DNA of 64,000 nt, from positions 1 to 64,000 of the forward strand of contig NZ_LLZN01000057.1 of NCBI RefSeq assembly GCF_001509795.1, written 5' to 3'. Each line of letters opens with the position of its first letter. Position 1 is the first letter of the stretch. A program made the translations under genes and the position numbers. A model generated the notes under the pieces. That model did not search any database. It was not told the origin of the DNA and saw only the letters and a program-made list of their open reading frames with translations. This document shows, piece after piece, positions 1 through 7,059 of the stretch. This stretch comes from Streptomyces sp. NRRL WC-3605. Lineage in GTDB: Bacteria; Actinomycetota; Actinomycetes; Streptomycetales; Streptomycetaceae.

Positions 1-97
1 CCGCGTAGACGGCCACGCTCGCGATCCCGGCGTCCCGGCAGGCCCGGGCCACGCGGACAGCGATTTCGCCACGGTTGGCGATGAGCACCTTGCGCAC
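1..97 (-). CDS. Biotin carboxylase subunit of an acyl-CoA carboxylase, N-terminal fragment
   Basis: Only the first 32 codons are present; the gene runs off the left edge. The translation begins (V/M)[18 protein letters not shown], the highly conserved start of biotin carboxylase and of the biotin-carboxylase half of acetyl/propionyl-CoA carboxylase alpha chains. The GTG start at 95-97 is preceded by GAGGAGAGG at good spacing. The enzyme carboxylates biotin with ATP and bicarbonate, feeding malonyl-CoA or methylmalonyl-CoA synthesis. A carboxylase beside regulators of this kind is common in type II polyketide clusters, where it supplies extender units; that role is inferred from context. No biotinyl or carboxyltransferase part is visible. 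Confidence 0.85.
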   Translation of the reverse strand, partial: MRKVLIANRGEIAVRVARACRDAGIASVAVYA

Positions 98-396
98 GAC
101 GGCCCTCTCCTCGCTCGGCTGGAATTCTGGGATGTGTCGAGCGCGCCCTGGGTATTTCGATTTCCTGGGCCGGCGCTCGAATACCTGTCCATCGTCGGTG
201 CCGGAGAGGGCGGTCTTCAACAGGCGCCTTTCAAGCCTTCGGACCAGATCGACAGGGCCCCTACCGCTTTGTTGGCGCAGGGCCAGGCAAGTGTCAGAAA
301 AGCGTCAGACGGCCCGACGGACCGGGAAAGGCGTCCGGGCAGCGAAAAGGGCGGGCTCCCTCGTGGGGAGCCCGCCCTTCGTGCCGGTTCGTGCCG
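98..396. promoter_or_regulatory. Intergenic leader of the biotin carboxylase gene with TCAGA repeats
   Basis: No gene is seen in this stretch. It holds the terminator of the regulator gene to the right (349-377) and the presumed promoter region of the carboxylase gene. Two GTCAGA repeats start at 293 and 304, 11 bp apart, one helical turn. An 8-bp inverted repeat, TCGAGCGC at 137-144 and GCGCTCGA at 173-180, lies in the probable 5' leader. The 11-bp spacing is what OmpR-type or SARP activators use, so this is a candidate activator site. Confidence 0.4.
349..377 (-). terminator. Intrinsic terminator of the OmpR-type regulator gene
   Basis: A perfect 12-bp stem (GGGCGGGCTCCC paired with GGGAGCCCGCCC) with a 5-nt loop lies 20 bp past the stop codon at 397. 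It is followed on the minus strand by four T residues at 348-345. Confidence 0.85.
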
Positions 397-1128
397 TCAG
401 CCGCTGCCGAAGCGGAATCCCACCCCGCGCACGGTGACGATCCAGTCGCTGCCGCCGAGTTTGCCGCGCAGACTGCTGACATGGGTGTCCACGGTGCGCC
501 GGGACCAGGAACCGCCCCAGACCTGCTGCATGATCCGCTTGCGCGAGATCACGGTCTCCGGGTGGGAGGCCAGCAGGTGCAGGAGGTCGAACTCCTTGCG
601 GGTGAGTTCCACGACGCGGCCGTGCAGGCTGACCTCGCGGGAGGCCGCGTCGATGCGTAACGGACCGCGCAGGACGACCTGTTCGGCCTGGATCTGCGGA
701 CGCGAGCGGCGCATCACCGCGTCCATGCGGGCCATCAGCTCCCGGAAGCCGTACGGCTTGACGAGGTAGTCGTCGGCGCCGGCCTGCAGGCCGAGGACGC
801 GGTCGAGTTCCGTCCCCCACCCGGTGACGGCGATGAGCGGGACGTCGCTGAGCGCGCGGATGGAACGGCACACCTCCAGCCCGTCCACGTCCGGCAGTTC
901 GAGGTCGAGCAGGACGATGTCCGAGAGTTGGTACGACTGGAGGGCCGCGTTCCCCGTGGCGACCCCGTCGACATGGTGGCCGTGCCGCCGGAGTCCGGCG
1001 GCCAGCGCCTCCCGGTCGCCGGTGTTGTTCTCGACGACCAGGACCCGCCAGTTGGTGGCCGGCCTGCGGATCTGGGACGGGATGGGCTGTCGGATCTCCA
1101 GAGTGCTGCTCGTGGCGCGTTGACTCAC
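397..1128 (-). CDS. Atypical OmpR-family response regulator (JadR1/Aur1P-like), cluster regulator
   Basis: A receiver domain (about residues 28-145) is followed by an OmpR/PhoB winged-helix domain (about 150-243). The phosphoacceptor D75 (LLDLELPDVDG), the switch Thr (AVTG) and the Lys of LVKPYGF are present. The metal-binding acidic triad after the first strand is E33-N34-N35 instead of DD, so normal phosphorylation is doubtful. No histidine kinase lies nearby. Regulators of this type (JadR1 in jadomycin, Aur1P in auricin) activate angucycline-type clusters and can respond to end products. I chose GTG at 1128 because GGGGGAG sits just upstream; a second GTG at 1146 would add six residues. 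It is divergent from the receptor gene at 1700 across a long control region. Confidence 0.85.
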   Translation of the reverse strand: MSQRATSSTLEIRQPIPSQIRRPATNWRVLVVENNTGDREALAAGLRRHGHHVDGVATGNAALQSYQLSDIVLLDLELPDVDGLEVCRSIRALSDVPLIAVTGWGTELDRVLGLQAGADDYLVKPYGFRELMARMDAVMRRSRPQIQAEQVVLRGPLRIDAASREVSLHGRVVELTRKEFDLLHLLASHPETVISRKRIMQQVWGGSWSRRTVDTHVSSLRGKLGGSDWIVTVRGVGFRFGSG

Positions 1129-1699
1129 TGCTCTCCCCCTGAACACGTAGTTCCCGCTCGAGCACTTCGCTGGACGAGCCTAAAAACCTACCTCTCGGTT
1201 TGTCAAAAAAAGACTAGGTAAACTTACCATCCGTCACATCGAATGGGGCTTTCGTCGGAGTTGATGCAAAGTGAAGGATCAATTCCGCTGCACAGTGTCA
1301 CCAGTTTCAGGATCTTCACTTCGCTCCGCGAGTAATTTTCGACCGTGAACCAGGTGCGAACAGCCACTGACGGCGGCCGCGGTATGTTCTTGACGTCCCC
1401 CTGAACAACCAGAGGTGCGCAGGCAGGGCCCTGAAACAGTCGCGCCGGACGTATTCCACTCCCTGAGACGCGGTGGTATACCGTCCAGAACGTTCTCGGT
1501 CGTCTGATTCCCCGCTTCCACTTCGCCCTCGGCCTGGTCCTGAGGTGGGAAAGTGTGATCTTCTGGGCAGTACTGACAGAGTGTCGACAACGTTGAGGGC
1601 CGCCGAACACGCCGACGCTCCCCTGGGGTGGGCACTCGCGCCCGCTAAACAGACCTTCAAGTCCGTTTCGGGACGGGCGGGATGAGAGGAAGCACGCAG
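1129..1699. promoter_or_regulatory. 571-bp divergent control region between two regulators
   Basis: No convincing gene is present; the short open frames here have no ribosome binding site or recognisable product. The region is less GC-rich than its surroundings, as expected for regulatory DNA. It carries an ARE-like site (1182-1204), an inverted repeat GGTAAACTTACC (1217-1228) and a perfect 10-bp palindrome AGAACGTTCT (1487-1496). It separates the OmpR-type regulator (minus) from the receptor homologue (plus), so both promoters should lie here. Confidence 0.6.
1182..1204 (-). promoter_or_regulatory. ARE-like site, candidate gamma-butyrolactone receptor operator
   Basis: AAACC and GGTTT are inverted arms around a short centre, followed by TGT. 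The right half, CTCGGTTTGT, resembles the half-site of autoregulatory elements bound by ArpA/ScbR-type receptors. It lies about 55 bp upstream of the OmpR-type regulator start, the usual place for such a control site in jadomycin- and auricin-type clusters. The symmetry is imperfect. Confidence 0.45.
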
Positions 1700-2410
1700 G
1701 TGGGACTACAACAGGAGAGGGCGATCCGCACCCGGCGGCTGATGCTCAAGTCGGCGGCCGAGGTCTTCGACCGCGAGGACTACGCCTCGGCCAGGCTCTC
1801 CGACATCAGCGCACGGGCCAACATGAGCACCGGCGCGCTGCACTTCCACTTCGCGAACAAGGAGGAGCTGGCGGAGGCCGTCGTGAGCGAGGCGCGCGGC
1901 ACCCTGTGGCACGCCGCCCGCAGTGCCTACGAGCGCAACCCGGAGCCGCTCCAGGCGCTCACGGACATCTCGCACACCCTGAGCCAGCTGCTCTCCTGGG
2001 ACGTCGTGGCGCGGGCCGGCCTGCGGCTGGACAACGACCGGTCGCGGCGCGGACGGGAGCAGTTCCTGCACGCCTGGCACGCCGCGGTGCAGCGTCTGCT
2101 CGACCGCGCGCGGCGGGAGGGCAGCCTGGCGCAGCAGGTCCACCTGCGGGCGGTGACCTGTGCCATCGTCGCCGCCACGACCGGGATAGGGGTGCTGATC
2201 AAGGGGGGTGAGGCGGAGCGGACACGGCTCGCCTTCACCGGGTTCTGGCAGGGCTTCCTGCCGGGGCTCGCCGCACCGGACCTGCTCGGCCGGCTGAACC
2301 CCGGCGGGACCGACGAGGTGGTGGAGTACGCGGTGTCCGCCTCCCGCTACCTGCCGTGCGCGCCGGACGAGGCACTGGGCGCGGAGAGGGCGGCGTCGGG
2401 CGTGTACTGA
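1700..2410 (+). CDS. TetR-family gamma-butyrolactone receptor homologue (ArpA/JadR2-like)
   Basis: A TetR helix-turn-helix occupies the first 60 residues (RAIRTRRLMLKSAAEVFDRE ... STGALHFHFANKEEL), the signature of the ArpA/ScbR/BarA group. The C-terminal domain (about 70-230) would be the ligand pocket. The GTG at 1700 follows GAGGAAG with 7-nt spacing; an ATG at 1682 is in frame but has no clear binding site. Such proteins repress cluster activators until an autoregulator binds; some (JadR2, ScbR2) are pseudo-receptors that sense antibiotics. Sequence alone does not settle which type this is. Its 3' end overlaps the convergent reductase gene by 64 bp. Confidence 0.85.
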   Translation: MGLQQERAIRTRRLMLKSAAEVFDREDYASARLSDISARANMSTGALHFHFANKEELAEAVVSEARGTLWHAARSAYERNPEPLQALTDISHTLSQLLSWDVVARAGLRLDNDRSRRGREQFLHAWHAAVQRLLDRARREGSLAQQVHLRAVTCAIVAATTGIGVLIKGGEAERTRLAFTGFWQGFLPGLAAPDLLGRLNPGGTDEVVEYAVSASRYLPCAPDEALGAERAASGVY

Positions 2411-3375
2411 GCCCGGCCGGGCCCCCGCGGCGGGGCCGGCTCCGGGTTCCGGTACCGGGCCGCGTACCGGGGGAAGCCCTCGGCGAACGACGGGCCGGGG
2501 GAGCAGCCGAGCGCGTCCCAGACCGGCGCGTCGTCGAACCAGTGGTCCGCAGCGAGCAGTTCGAGGTGGTGCAGGGCGACCGGATGACCGCGCAGCCGGG
2601 CGCGCGCCTCCTCCAGCGGCAGGCCGGGCACGGTCCCCGGAAAGAGACCGTACGTTTCGGCGACCGCGGTCAGCAGATCCGCACCCGGCACCGGCCGGGG
2701 ATGGTTGACGAACCGGACACCGCCCGCGTGTCCCGGCGGGGCGAGCGCGGCCGAAAGCAGCGCCCTCCCCAGGGCGGCGGCGTCGACCATCGACTGCCGG
2801 CCGAGCCGCCCCTCGGGCCGGGCGCCGAGCGTGCGCAGCAGCGTCAGCACGCCGGGCACCACCCAGCGGTCGCCCGCCCCGTACACGAGGTGGGGCCGCA
2901 GGACCGTGCCGCCCGCCGCGAGCACATGGCCCTCGGCCGCGGCCCGCGTCCTGCTGGTGGCGGACCCCGGCGCGTAGGGGACCTCGCCGGGCCGGACCGC
3001 GCGGAACGGGCCCCTGCCGTGCACCGCCGCCGTGCTCAGGCACACGAACCGCCGGACGCCGGCCCGCCGTGCCTCCTCGACCAGGGCGCGCGTGCCCAGG
3101 TCGTTGACGCGCCGCAGCTCCCCGGGGTCGCCGCCGACTCGGGACGCGCAGTGCACGACCGCGTCGACGCCGTCGCAGACGCCGGTGAGCGAGCCGGGCT
3201 CGGCGAGGTCGCCGCGTACGAAGGTGACCGGGGTGCCGGCCGCCGGGCCGGGGCCGGGCGGCGGGCCGGTGCGGACCAGCAGCCGCAGCCGTACGCCCCC
3301 CGCGGCGCCGGCCGCGGCGACCACGTGGCCGCCGACGAACCCACCGGACCCCGTCACCAGGACGTGCGGGCTCAC
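2347..3375 (-). CDS. NAD(P)-dependent epimerase/reductase of the autoregulator operon (JadW2-like)
   Basis: An extended SDR Rossmann protein of 342 residues begins HVLVTGSGGFVGGHVV, with the GxxGxxG nucleotide motif. The region STAAVHGRG is where the catalytic Ser/Tyr site is expected, but a standard YxxxK is not obvious. It is translationally coupled to the upstream AfsA homologue: its GTG start overlaps that gene's TGA stop as GTGA. In jadomycin-type clusters the AfsA homologue JadW1 is paired with a reductase/epimerase JadW2, so a role in finishing the butyrolactone or furan autoregulator is inferred. The C-terminus overlaps the receptor gene tail-to-tail. Confidence 0.75.
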   Translation of the reverse strand: MSPHVLVTGSGGFVGGHVVAAAGAAGGVRLRLLVRTGPPPGPGPAAGTPVTFVRGDLAEPGSLTGVCDGVDAVVHCASRVGGDPGELRRVNDLGTRALVEEARRAGVRRFVCLSTAAVHGRGPFRAVRPGEVPYAPGSATSRTRAAAEGHVLAAGGTVLRPHLVYGAGDRWVVPGVLTLLRTLGARPEGRLGRQSMVDAAALGRALLSAALAPPGHAGGVRFVNHPRPVPGADLLTAVAETYGLFPGTVPGLPLEEARARLRGHPVALHHLELLAADHWFDDAPVWDALGCSPGPSFAEGFPRYAARYRNPEPAPPRGPGRAQYTPDAALSAPSASSGAHGR

Positions 3376-4463
3376 CCGTCGTCCCGTACGGCGGTCCCCA
3401 GGGTCGCGGTGAAGACGGGCTCCTCCCCCTGGACGCCCCGCACCCGTACGACGGGCCCCTGTTCGGGGTCGGTCTCGTGGCCGGCCAGGAGCCAGCAGGG
3501 CTCGGCGAGTTCGCAGTACTTGTGGAAGGCGACCCGCATCGAGGCCGGGCTGAAGTCGTGCCCGGGGGTCAGCGCGGTGGCGGCCTGCCGTGCGGCCTCC
3601 AGGAGGACCATGCCGGGGACGTGGTCGTTCGGGCGGGCGAAGAGCGTCGGGTGCGCGGTGTTCAGGCGCAGCCGCCAGCCGGGGCGGTGCTTGGACCGGG
3701 CGAGGACGACGTCGGCGGGGTCGGTGCGCCCGGTCTCGTGGGCGGGGACGGCGGGCAGCAGCGGCACCGCGCCGGTGACCGCGCCCATGCTCGCGCCGCG
3801 CAGTCTGCGGTAGACGCGGGCGGAGGTGCAGTACAGGATGCCCATGCTGGTGGCGAGCACCCGGCCGAGCCGCTGGAAGCGCAGGTCGACCCGCATCCCG
3901 ACGAGGCGTCCCGCGCGCAGCTGCACGTCCGAGCAGTCGACGACCACGTCGATCGGGCCCGAGGCGGCGAGCACGGTGAACTCGTCGGTCAGCAGGCGGT
4001 AGCCGAGTTCCTGCATCACGAACTGGTCGCCGACCGGGACCCCGTACGCGGCGTGCGCCAGCATCATCGTGGCCTGCCGGGTGGTCTCGGCGACCAGCAT
4101 CGGGTCCTGGCGTCCGCCGGGCAGCGGGGCGAAGAAGCGGTGGGCGGCGGGCCAGTCGACGCCGACGAGGTAGCGGTGCTCGGACAGGCGCAGCCAGTCG
4201 ACTGGGAAGCGGTCGGCGGCGTCGGGGCGGTGGCAGAGCTCTCCGGTGGCCCGCCCGTCGGGAATCAGAACCGGGGAGTCGGTCTGGTATGCGAGGCGTA
4301 CGAGGGTCTGTTCGGAGCGGTTCGCCGGGGCGTGTTCGCCGTTCGGGCGGCCCGGACGGGCCGGTGAGGCCCCCGAAACGGTGTCGGATCGTTCCTGCGC
4401 CGGGGTCAGATGCGGACGGGACCCGACGAACCTGTCGACTACGGATATAGCGGGATCAGCCAT
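3372..4463 (-). CDS. AfsA-family gamma-butyrolactone (autoregulator) synthase
   Basis: The protein has two AfsA hotdog-like repeats: near residues 40-170 (VRLAYQTDSPVLIPD ... YLVGVDWPAAHRFF) and near 240-360 (DVVLARSKHRPGWRLRLNTAHPTLFARPNDHVPGMVLLEAARQA). AfsA condenses a beta-ketoacyl thioester with dihydroxyacetone phosphate, the first step to A-factor-like signals. The ATG at 4463 was chosen because AGGGGG precedes it at 7 nt; an upstream in-frame start at 4589 would run into the divergent receptor gene and add unrelated residues. It is divergent from the receptor at 4583 and coupled to the reductase, giving a signal-synthesis operon facing its sensor. Confidence 0.9.
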   Translation of the reverse strand: MADPAISVVDRFVGSRPHLTPAQERSDTVSGASPARPGRPNGEHAPANRSEQTLVRLAYQTDSPVLIPDGRATGELCHRPDAADRFPVDWLRLSEHRYLVGVDWPAAHRFFAPLPGGRQDPMLVAETTRQATMMLAHAAYGVPVGDQFVMQELGYRLLTDEFTVLAASGPIDVVVDCSDVQLRAGRLVGMRVDLRFQRLGRVLATSMGILYCTSARVYRRLRGASMGAVTGAVPLLPAVPAHETGRTDPADVVLARSKHRPGWRLRLNTAHPTLFARPNDHVPGMVLLEAARQAATALTPGHDFSPASMRVAFHKYCELAEPCWLLAGHETDPEQGPVVRVRGVQGEEPVFTATLGTAVRDDG

Positions 4464-4510
4464 GGAGTGCCCCCTGAGTCGATGCATGCGGGAATAGTTC
4501 CCCTCTCGAC

Positions 4511-4536
4511 AAAAGACTGGCAGTCCGGTTCTCTTT
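4511..4536. promoter_or_regulatory. Possible ARE-like operator in the afsA/receptor divergent promoter
   Basis: AAAGA and TCTTT arms flank ACTGG...CCGGTT over 26 bp between the AfsA homologue and its divergent receptor. ScbA/ScbR-type pairs normally share such an operator. The symmetry is partial, so this is tentative. Confidence 0.3.
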
Positions 4537-4546
4537 GCGGGGGAAC

Positions 4547-4562
4547 CTGACCAAGCTCTGAC
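4547..4562 (-). promoter_or_regulatory. GTCAG direct repeats, 11 bp apart
   Basis: On the minus strand, GTCAG occurs twice 11 bp apart (GTCAGAGCTTG then GTCAGG), between the AfsA gene and the receptor gene. The same pentamer recurs in other promoters of the cluster (293-309, 6943-7010, 11921-11957). Confidence 0.4.
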
Positions 4563-4582
4563 ATAGAAACAGGCACGGGGGC

Positions 4583-5278
4583 ATGGCACGTCAAGCGCGA
4601 GCGATCCAGACCCGCACGTCGATCCTGCTGGCGGCGGCGGAGGTGTTCGACGAGCGTGGCTACAGCACGGCCACCATCACGGAGATCATCGCGCGGGCCG
4701 GCGTGACGAAGGGGGCGCTGTACTTCCACTTCTCGTCCAAGGAGGACCTGGCCCTCGGGGTGATAGCGGCGCAGCTGGAGCTGGGGCCGCTGCCCGCGCA
4801 GCGCACGAAGCTGCAGGAACTCGCCGACCAGGGACTGCTGTTCGCCCACCAGTTGCAGTACGACCCGCTCACCCGGGCCAGTGTGGGGCTGGCGATGGAC
4901 CAGTGGAGCGAGAACGCGGAGGGCGGCAACCCGTTCCACGGGCGTCCGTTCCAGGAGTGGGCGGACCGGCTGACCGAGCTGCTCGTCGAGGCGCGCGAGC
5001 GCGGGGAGTTGCTGCCGCACGTCGATCCGGCGGAGACGGCGGAGCTGCTGTCCGGGGCCTTCACCGGCATCCAGTGGACGTCGCAGGTGCTGTGCCAGCG
5101 GCGGGATCTGACGCGCCGGGTCATCGCGATGTTCCGGCATCTGCTGCCCAGCGTGGCGATGCCGCAGATCCTGCCGACGCTGGAGCTGAGCGAGGAGCGG
5201 GCCGTCGCCCTCCTCGCCTCGCGCGACGCCGCGCTGGAGGCGGAGGAGGCCGAGGCCGACGGGGACAGCGCGGCCTGA
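4583..5278 (+). CDS. TetR-family gamma-butyrolactone receptor (ScbR/ArpA-like)
   Basis: The N-terminal helix-turn-helix (MARQARAIQTRTSILLAAAEVFDERGYSTATI ... GVTKGALYFHFSSKEDL) is close to the ArpA/ScbR consensus and better conserved than that of the receptor at 1700. The ligand domain spans about 70-215, and an acidic, Ala/Glu-rich tail ends the 231-residue protein. It sits divergent to the AfsA homologue, the classic synthase/receptor arrangement, so it probably represses that promoter and others in the cluster until signal accumulates. Its stop is 44 bp from the convergent second OmpR-type regulator. Confidence 0.88.
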   Translation: MARQARAIQTRTSILLAAAEVFDERGYSTATITEIIARAGVTKGALYFHFSSKEDLALGVIAAQLELGPLPAQRTKLQELADQGLLFAHQLQYDPLTRASVGLAMDQWSENAEGGNPFHGRPFQEWADRLTELLVEARERGELLPHVDPAETAELLSGAFTGIQWTSQVLCQRRDLTRRVIAMFRHLLPSVAMPQILPTLELSEERAVALLASRDAALEAEEAEADGDSAA

Positions 5279-5322
5279 CGGGTGGCCCGCGCGCCCCTTG
5301 CCCGCGAGGTCTTCGCCGGTGC

Positions 5323-6078
5323 TCAGCCGGCCATCCCGTCGAGGTGCCCGGCCGGGCCCGCCTCGGTGCCGGGCCCCGCGCGGCCGGGGGCCGGGGCGGT
5401 GCGGCCGGGGGCCGGGGCGGTGCGGCCGGTTTCCTCCAGCCGGTAGCCGACGCCGCGCACCGTGGTGATCCAGCCCTCGCCCAGCTTGGCGCGCAGCGCG
5501 CTGACATGGGTGTCCACGGTGCGGCTGGAGATGGCCCACTCGTCCGCCCAGACGCCCGCGATCAGGTTCCGGCGGGAGATCACGGTCTCCGGCGCCGAGG
5601 CGAGCAGCAGCAGGATGTCGAACTCCTTGCGGGTCAGCTCCAGCGGCCGCTCCCCCAGCCACGCCTCGCGGGTGCCGGGGTCCAGCCGCAGCGCCCCGCA
5701 GGACACCCCGGCCGGTCCGCCGGCGGTGGCGACACGGCGGGTCACCGCGTCCATCCGCGCGGCGAGCTCCCGGAAGCCGTACGGCTTGACCAGGCAGTCG
5801 TCGGCGCCGGAGCGCAGGCTGAGCACCCGGTCCAGCTCGGTGTCCCGAGCGGTGAAGGTGATCAGCGGTGTGCCGCCGCGCGCCCTGATCTCGGCGCACA
5901 CCTGCAGACCGTCGAGGTCGGGCAGGTCCAGGTCGAGCAGGACGACCTCGGCCTGCTCCCACGCCTGCAGCCCCGCCCGACCGGTGCGGGCCCGCCGGAC
6001 CTGGTGCCCGTTGCGCACCAGGCGGCAGACCAGGGGTTCGGCGGACCCGTCGTCCGGGTCGATCACGAGTACGCGCAT
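5323..6078 (-). CDS. Second atypical OmpR-family response regulator
   Basis: A 251-residue paralogue of the regulator at 397-1128 with receiver domain (1-115) and winged helix (about 130-220). D49 (VVLLDLDLPDLDG), the Thr of TFTARD and the Lys of LVKPYGF are kept. The first acidic cluster reads D7-P8-D9-D10, so one metal ligand position holds Pro. No kinase gene is adjacent. The tail carries an exact TAPAPGR duplication encoded by a DNA direct repeat near 5390-5425. ATG at 6076-6078 is preceded by CTGGAG. It probably activates tailoring operons; the GTCAG repeats beyond the oxygenase gene upstream are candidate targets. Confidence 0.83.
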   Translation of the reverse strand: MRVLVIDPDDGSAEPLVCRLVRNGHQVRRARTGRAGLQAWEQAEVVLLDLDLPDLDGLQVCAEIRARGGTPLITFTARDTELDRVLSLRSGADDCLVKPYGFRELAARMDAVTRRVATAGGPAGVSCGALRLDPGTREAWLGERPLELTRKEFDILLLLASAPETVISRRNLIAGVWADEWAISSRTVDTHVSALRAKLGEGWITTVRGVGYRLEETGRTAPAPGRTAPAPGRAGPGTEAGPAGHLDGMAG

Positions 6079-6143
6079 CTGGACTCCAGTGGGGGTCCGT
6101 CAGGCACGGGCGGGTGGTCCCGCCCGGCCGGCACCCCCTGCCC

Positions 6144-6836
6144 TCACTCCCCCGCCGACCGGGTGTGCACCACGCGGTAGGTGTTGGAGTCCCGCCAGGT
6201 GGCCAGCGCGTCCACGGCGGCGTCGGTCTTCTGCCGCTCCGCCGAGCGCTCGGCGGCCGGCTGCGCGAGGAAGGCGTCGTAGGCCTCCTTGCTGTCCCAC
6301 TGCGAGTAGACGACGACCCACTTGCCCTCGATGTTGCGTCCGCGCAGTCCGCGCAGCACCGTGTGGCTGCGGTAGCCGGGGACCTTCTGGAGCCAGTCCT
6401 GGGACGCGCCGAGCGCCTCGGTCAGGTCGTCCTGGTGCTTCTCGGTGACGCCGTACAGGTCGATGACGGTGTAGTCGTCGCGCTCCGGGGAGATCTCGGT
6501 CTCGCCGGCGCCGGGCTTCTGCTGGGTGAAGACCACCTCGTTCTGCAGCAGCCGGATGGCGGTGGTGATCTCGCCGAACAGCGGGAGCGTGCGGTGCTTG
6601 AACTCCTCGCCGGCGTACCGGGCCTCCAGGTCCTCGGTGGAGCGCCACTGGATGAAGTTGGCGGTGCCGAACTTGGTCTGCCCGCTGTGCACGGTGCTGG
6701 ACCGCCAGCCCTCGTAGGCCGCGGAGTCGACGATTTCCCGCATCGCGGCGAGCAGGCTGTCCTGCTTCTCCGCGGAGTCCGTGGAGAACAGGTTGAGGAC
6801 GGTCAGGTTCTTACCATCGGCGGCGATCTTCGGCAT
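6144..6836 (-). CDS. Tandem antibiotic-biosynthesis monooxygenase (ABM) domain protein
   Basis: The 230-residue protein contains two ferredoxin-like ABM modules: about residues 10-100 (LTVLNLFSTDSAEKQDSLL ... TANFIQWRSTEDLEARY) and about 120-215 (YTVIDLYGVTEKHQDDLTEAL ... WVVVYSQWDSKEAYDAFL). ABM proteins such as ActVA-Orf6 and TcmH oxidise aromatic polyketides without cofactors. Longer two-domain members include FADH2-using ring-cleaving oxygenases of angucycline clusters (JadG/GilOII type); whether this is one of those cannot be told here. ATG at 6836 follows GAAGAGA. It probably shares a transcript with the OmpR-type gene 66 bp downstream. Confidence 0.75.
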   Translation of the reverse strand: MPKIAADGKNLTVLNLFSTDSAEKQDSLLAAMREIVDSAAYEGWRSSTVHSGQTKFGTANFIQWRSTEDLEARYAGEEFKHRTLPLFGEITTAIRLLQNEVVFTQQKPGAGETEISPERDDYTVIDLYGVTEKHQDDLTEALGASQDWLQKVPGYRSHTVLRGLRGRNIEGKWVVVYSQWDSKEAYDAFLAQPAAERSAERQKTDAAVDALATWRDSNTYRVVHTRSAGE

Positions 6837-6942
6837 TCTCTCTTCTCTTCCGGTCGGTGATGAAAGAAGCAGAACTCGAATGGTGATCGGTGCTTCCGGA
6901 CCAGCATGACAAGGCCGCAACCGCTGGTGAAGGGCGTTGTGT

Positions 6943-7010
6943 TCAGGTCTCCGCGTGGATTGTCAGGTCTTTCCCAGCAGCGTCAGATCTTCTGCGTCTA
7001 CGTCAGGTCT
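6943..7010 (+). promoter_or_regulatory. Four TCAGGTCT direct repeats exactly 20 bp apart
   Basis: TCAGGTCT occurs at 6943, 6963 and 7003, and TCAGATCT at 6983, each starting exactly 20 bp after the last (two helical turns). They lie in the divergent region between the ABM oxygenase (start 6836) and the SnoaL-like gene (start 7060); the last ends 49 bp before the latter's ATG. Regular spacing on one helix face indicates cooperative binding by a dimeric activator, most simply one of the OmpR-type regulators of this cluster. Confidence 0.6.
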
Positions 7011-7059
7011 TCGACAAGTGCTCTTGGGTGGTCGCCGTTCCGCGCGCGATGCTCGGGCA

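Noticed and set aside
1217..1228. GGTAAACTTACC as a third HxlR-type operator
   Set aside because: The GGTA/TACC arms are 4 bp apart instead of 7 and the TAGGTACCTA core and flanks are absent.
1224..1660. Overlapping minus-strand open frames of 114-128 codons in the regulator intergenic region
   Set aside because: They lack binding sites, have Arg/Ser-rich translations and overlap each other in three frames; the region looks regulatory.
5390..5430. Direct repeat near the end of the second OmpR-type gene as a mobile-element or recombination site
   Set aside because: It is a single in-frame duplication encoding TAPAPGR in a flexible tail, explained by slippage in GC-rich DNA.
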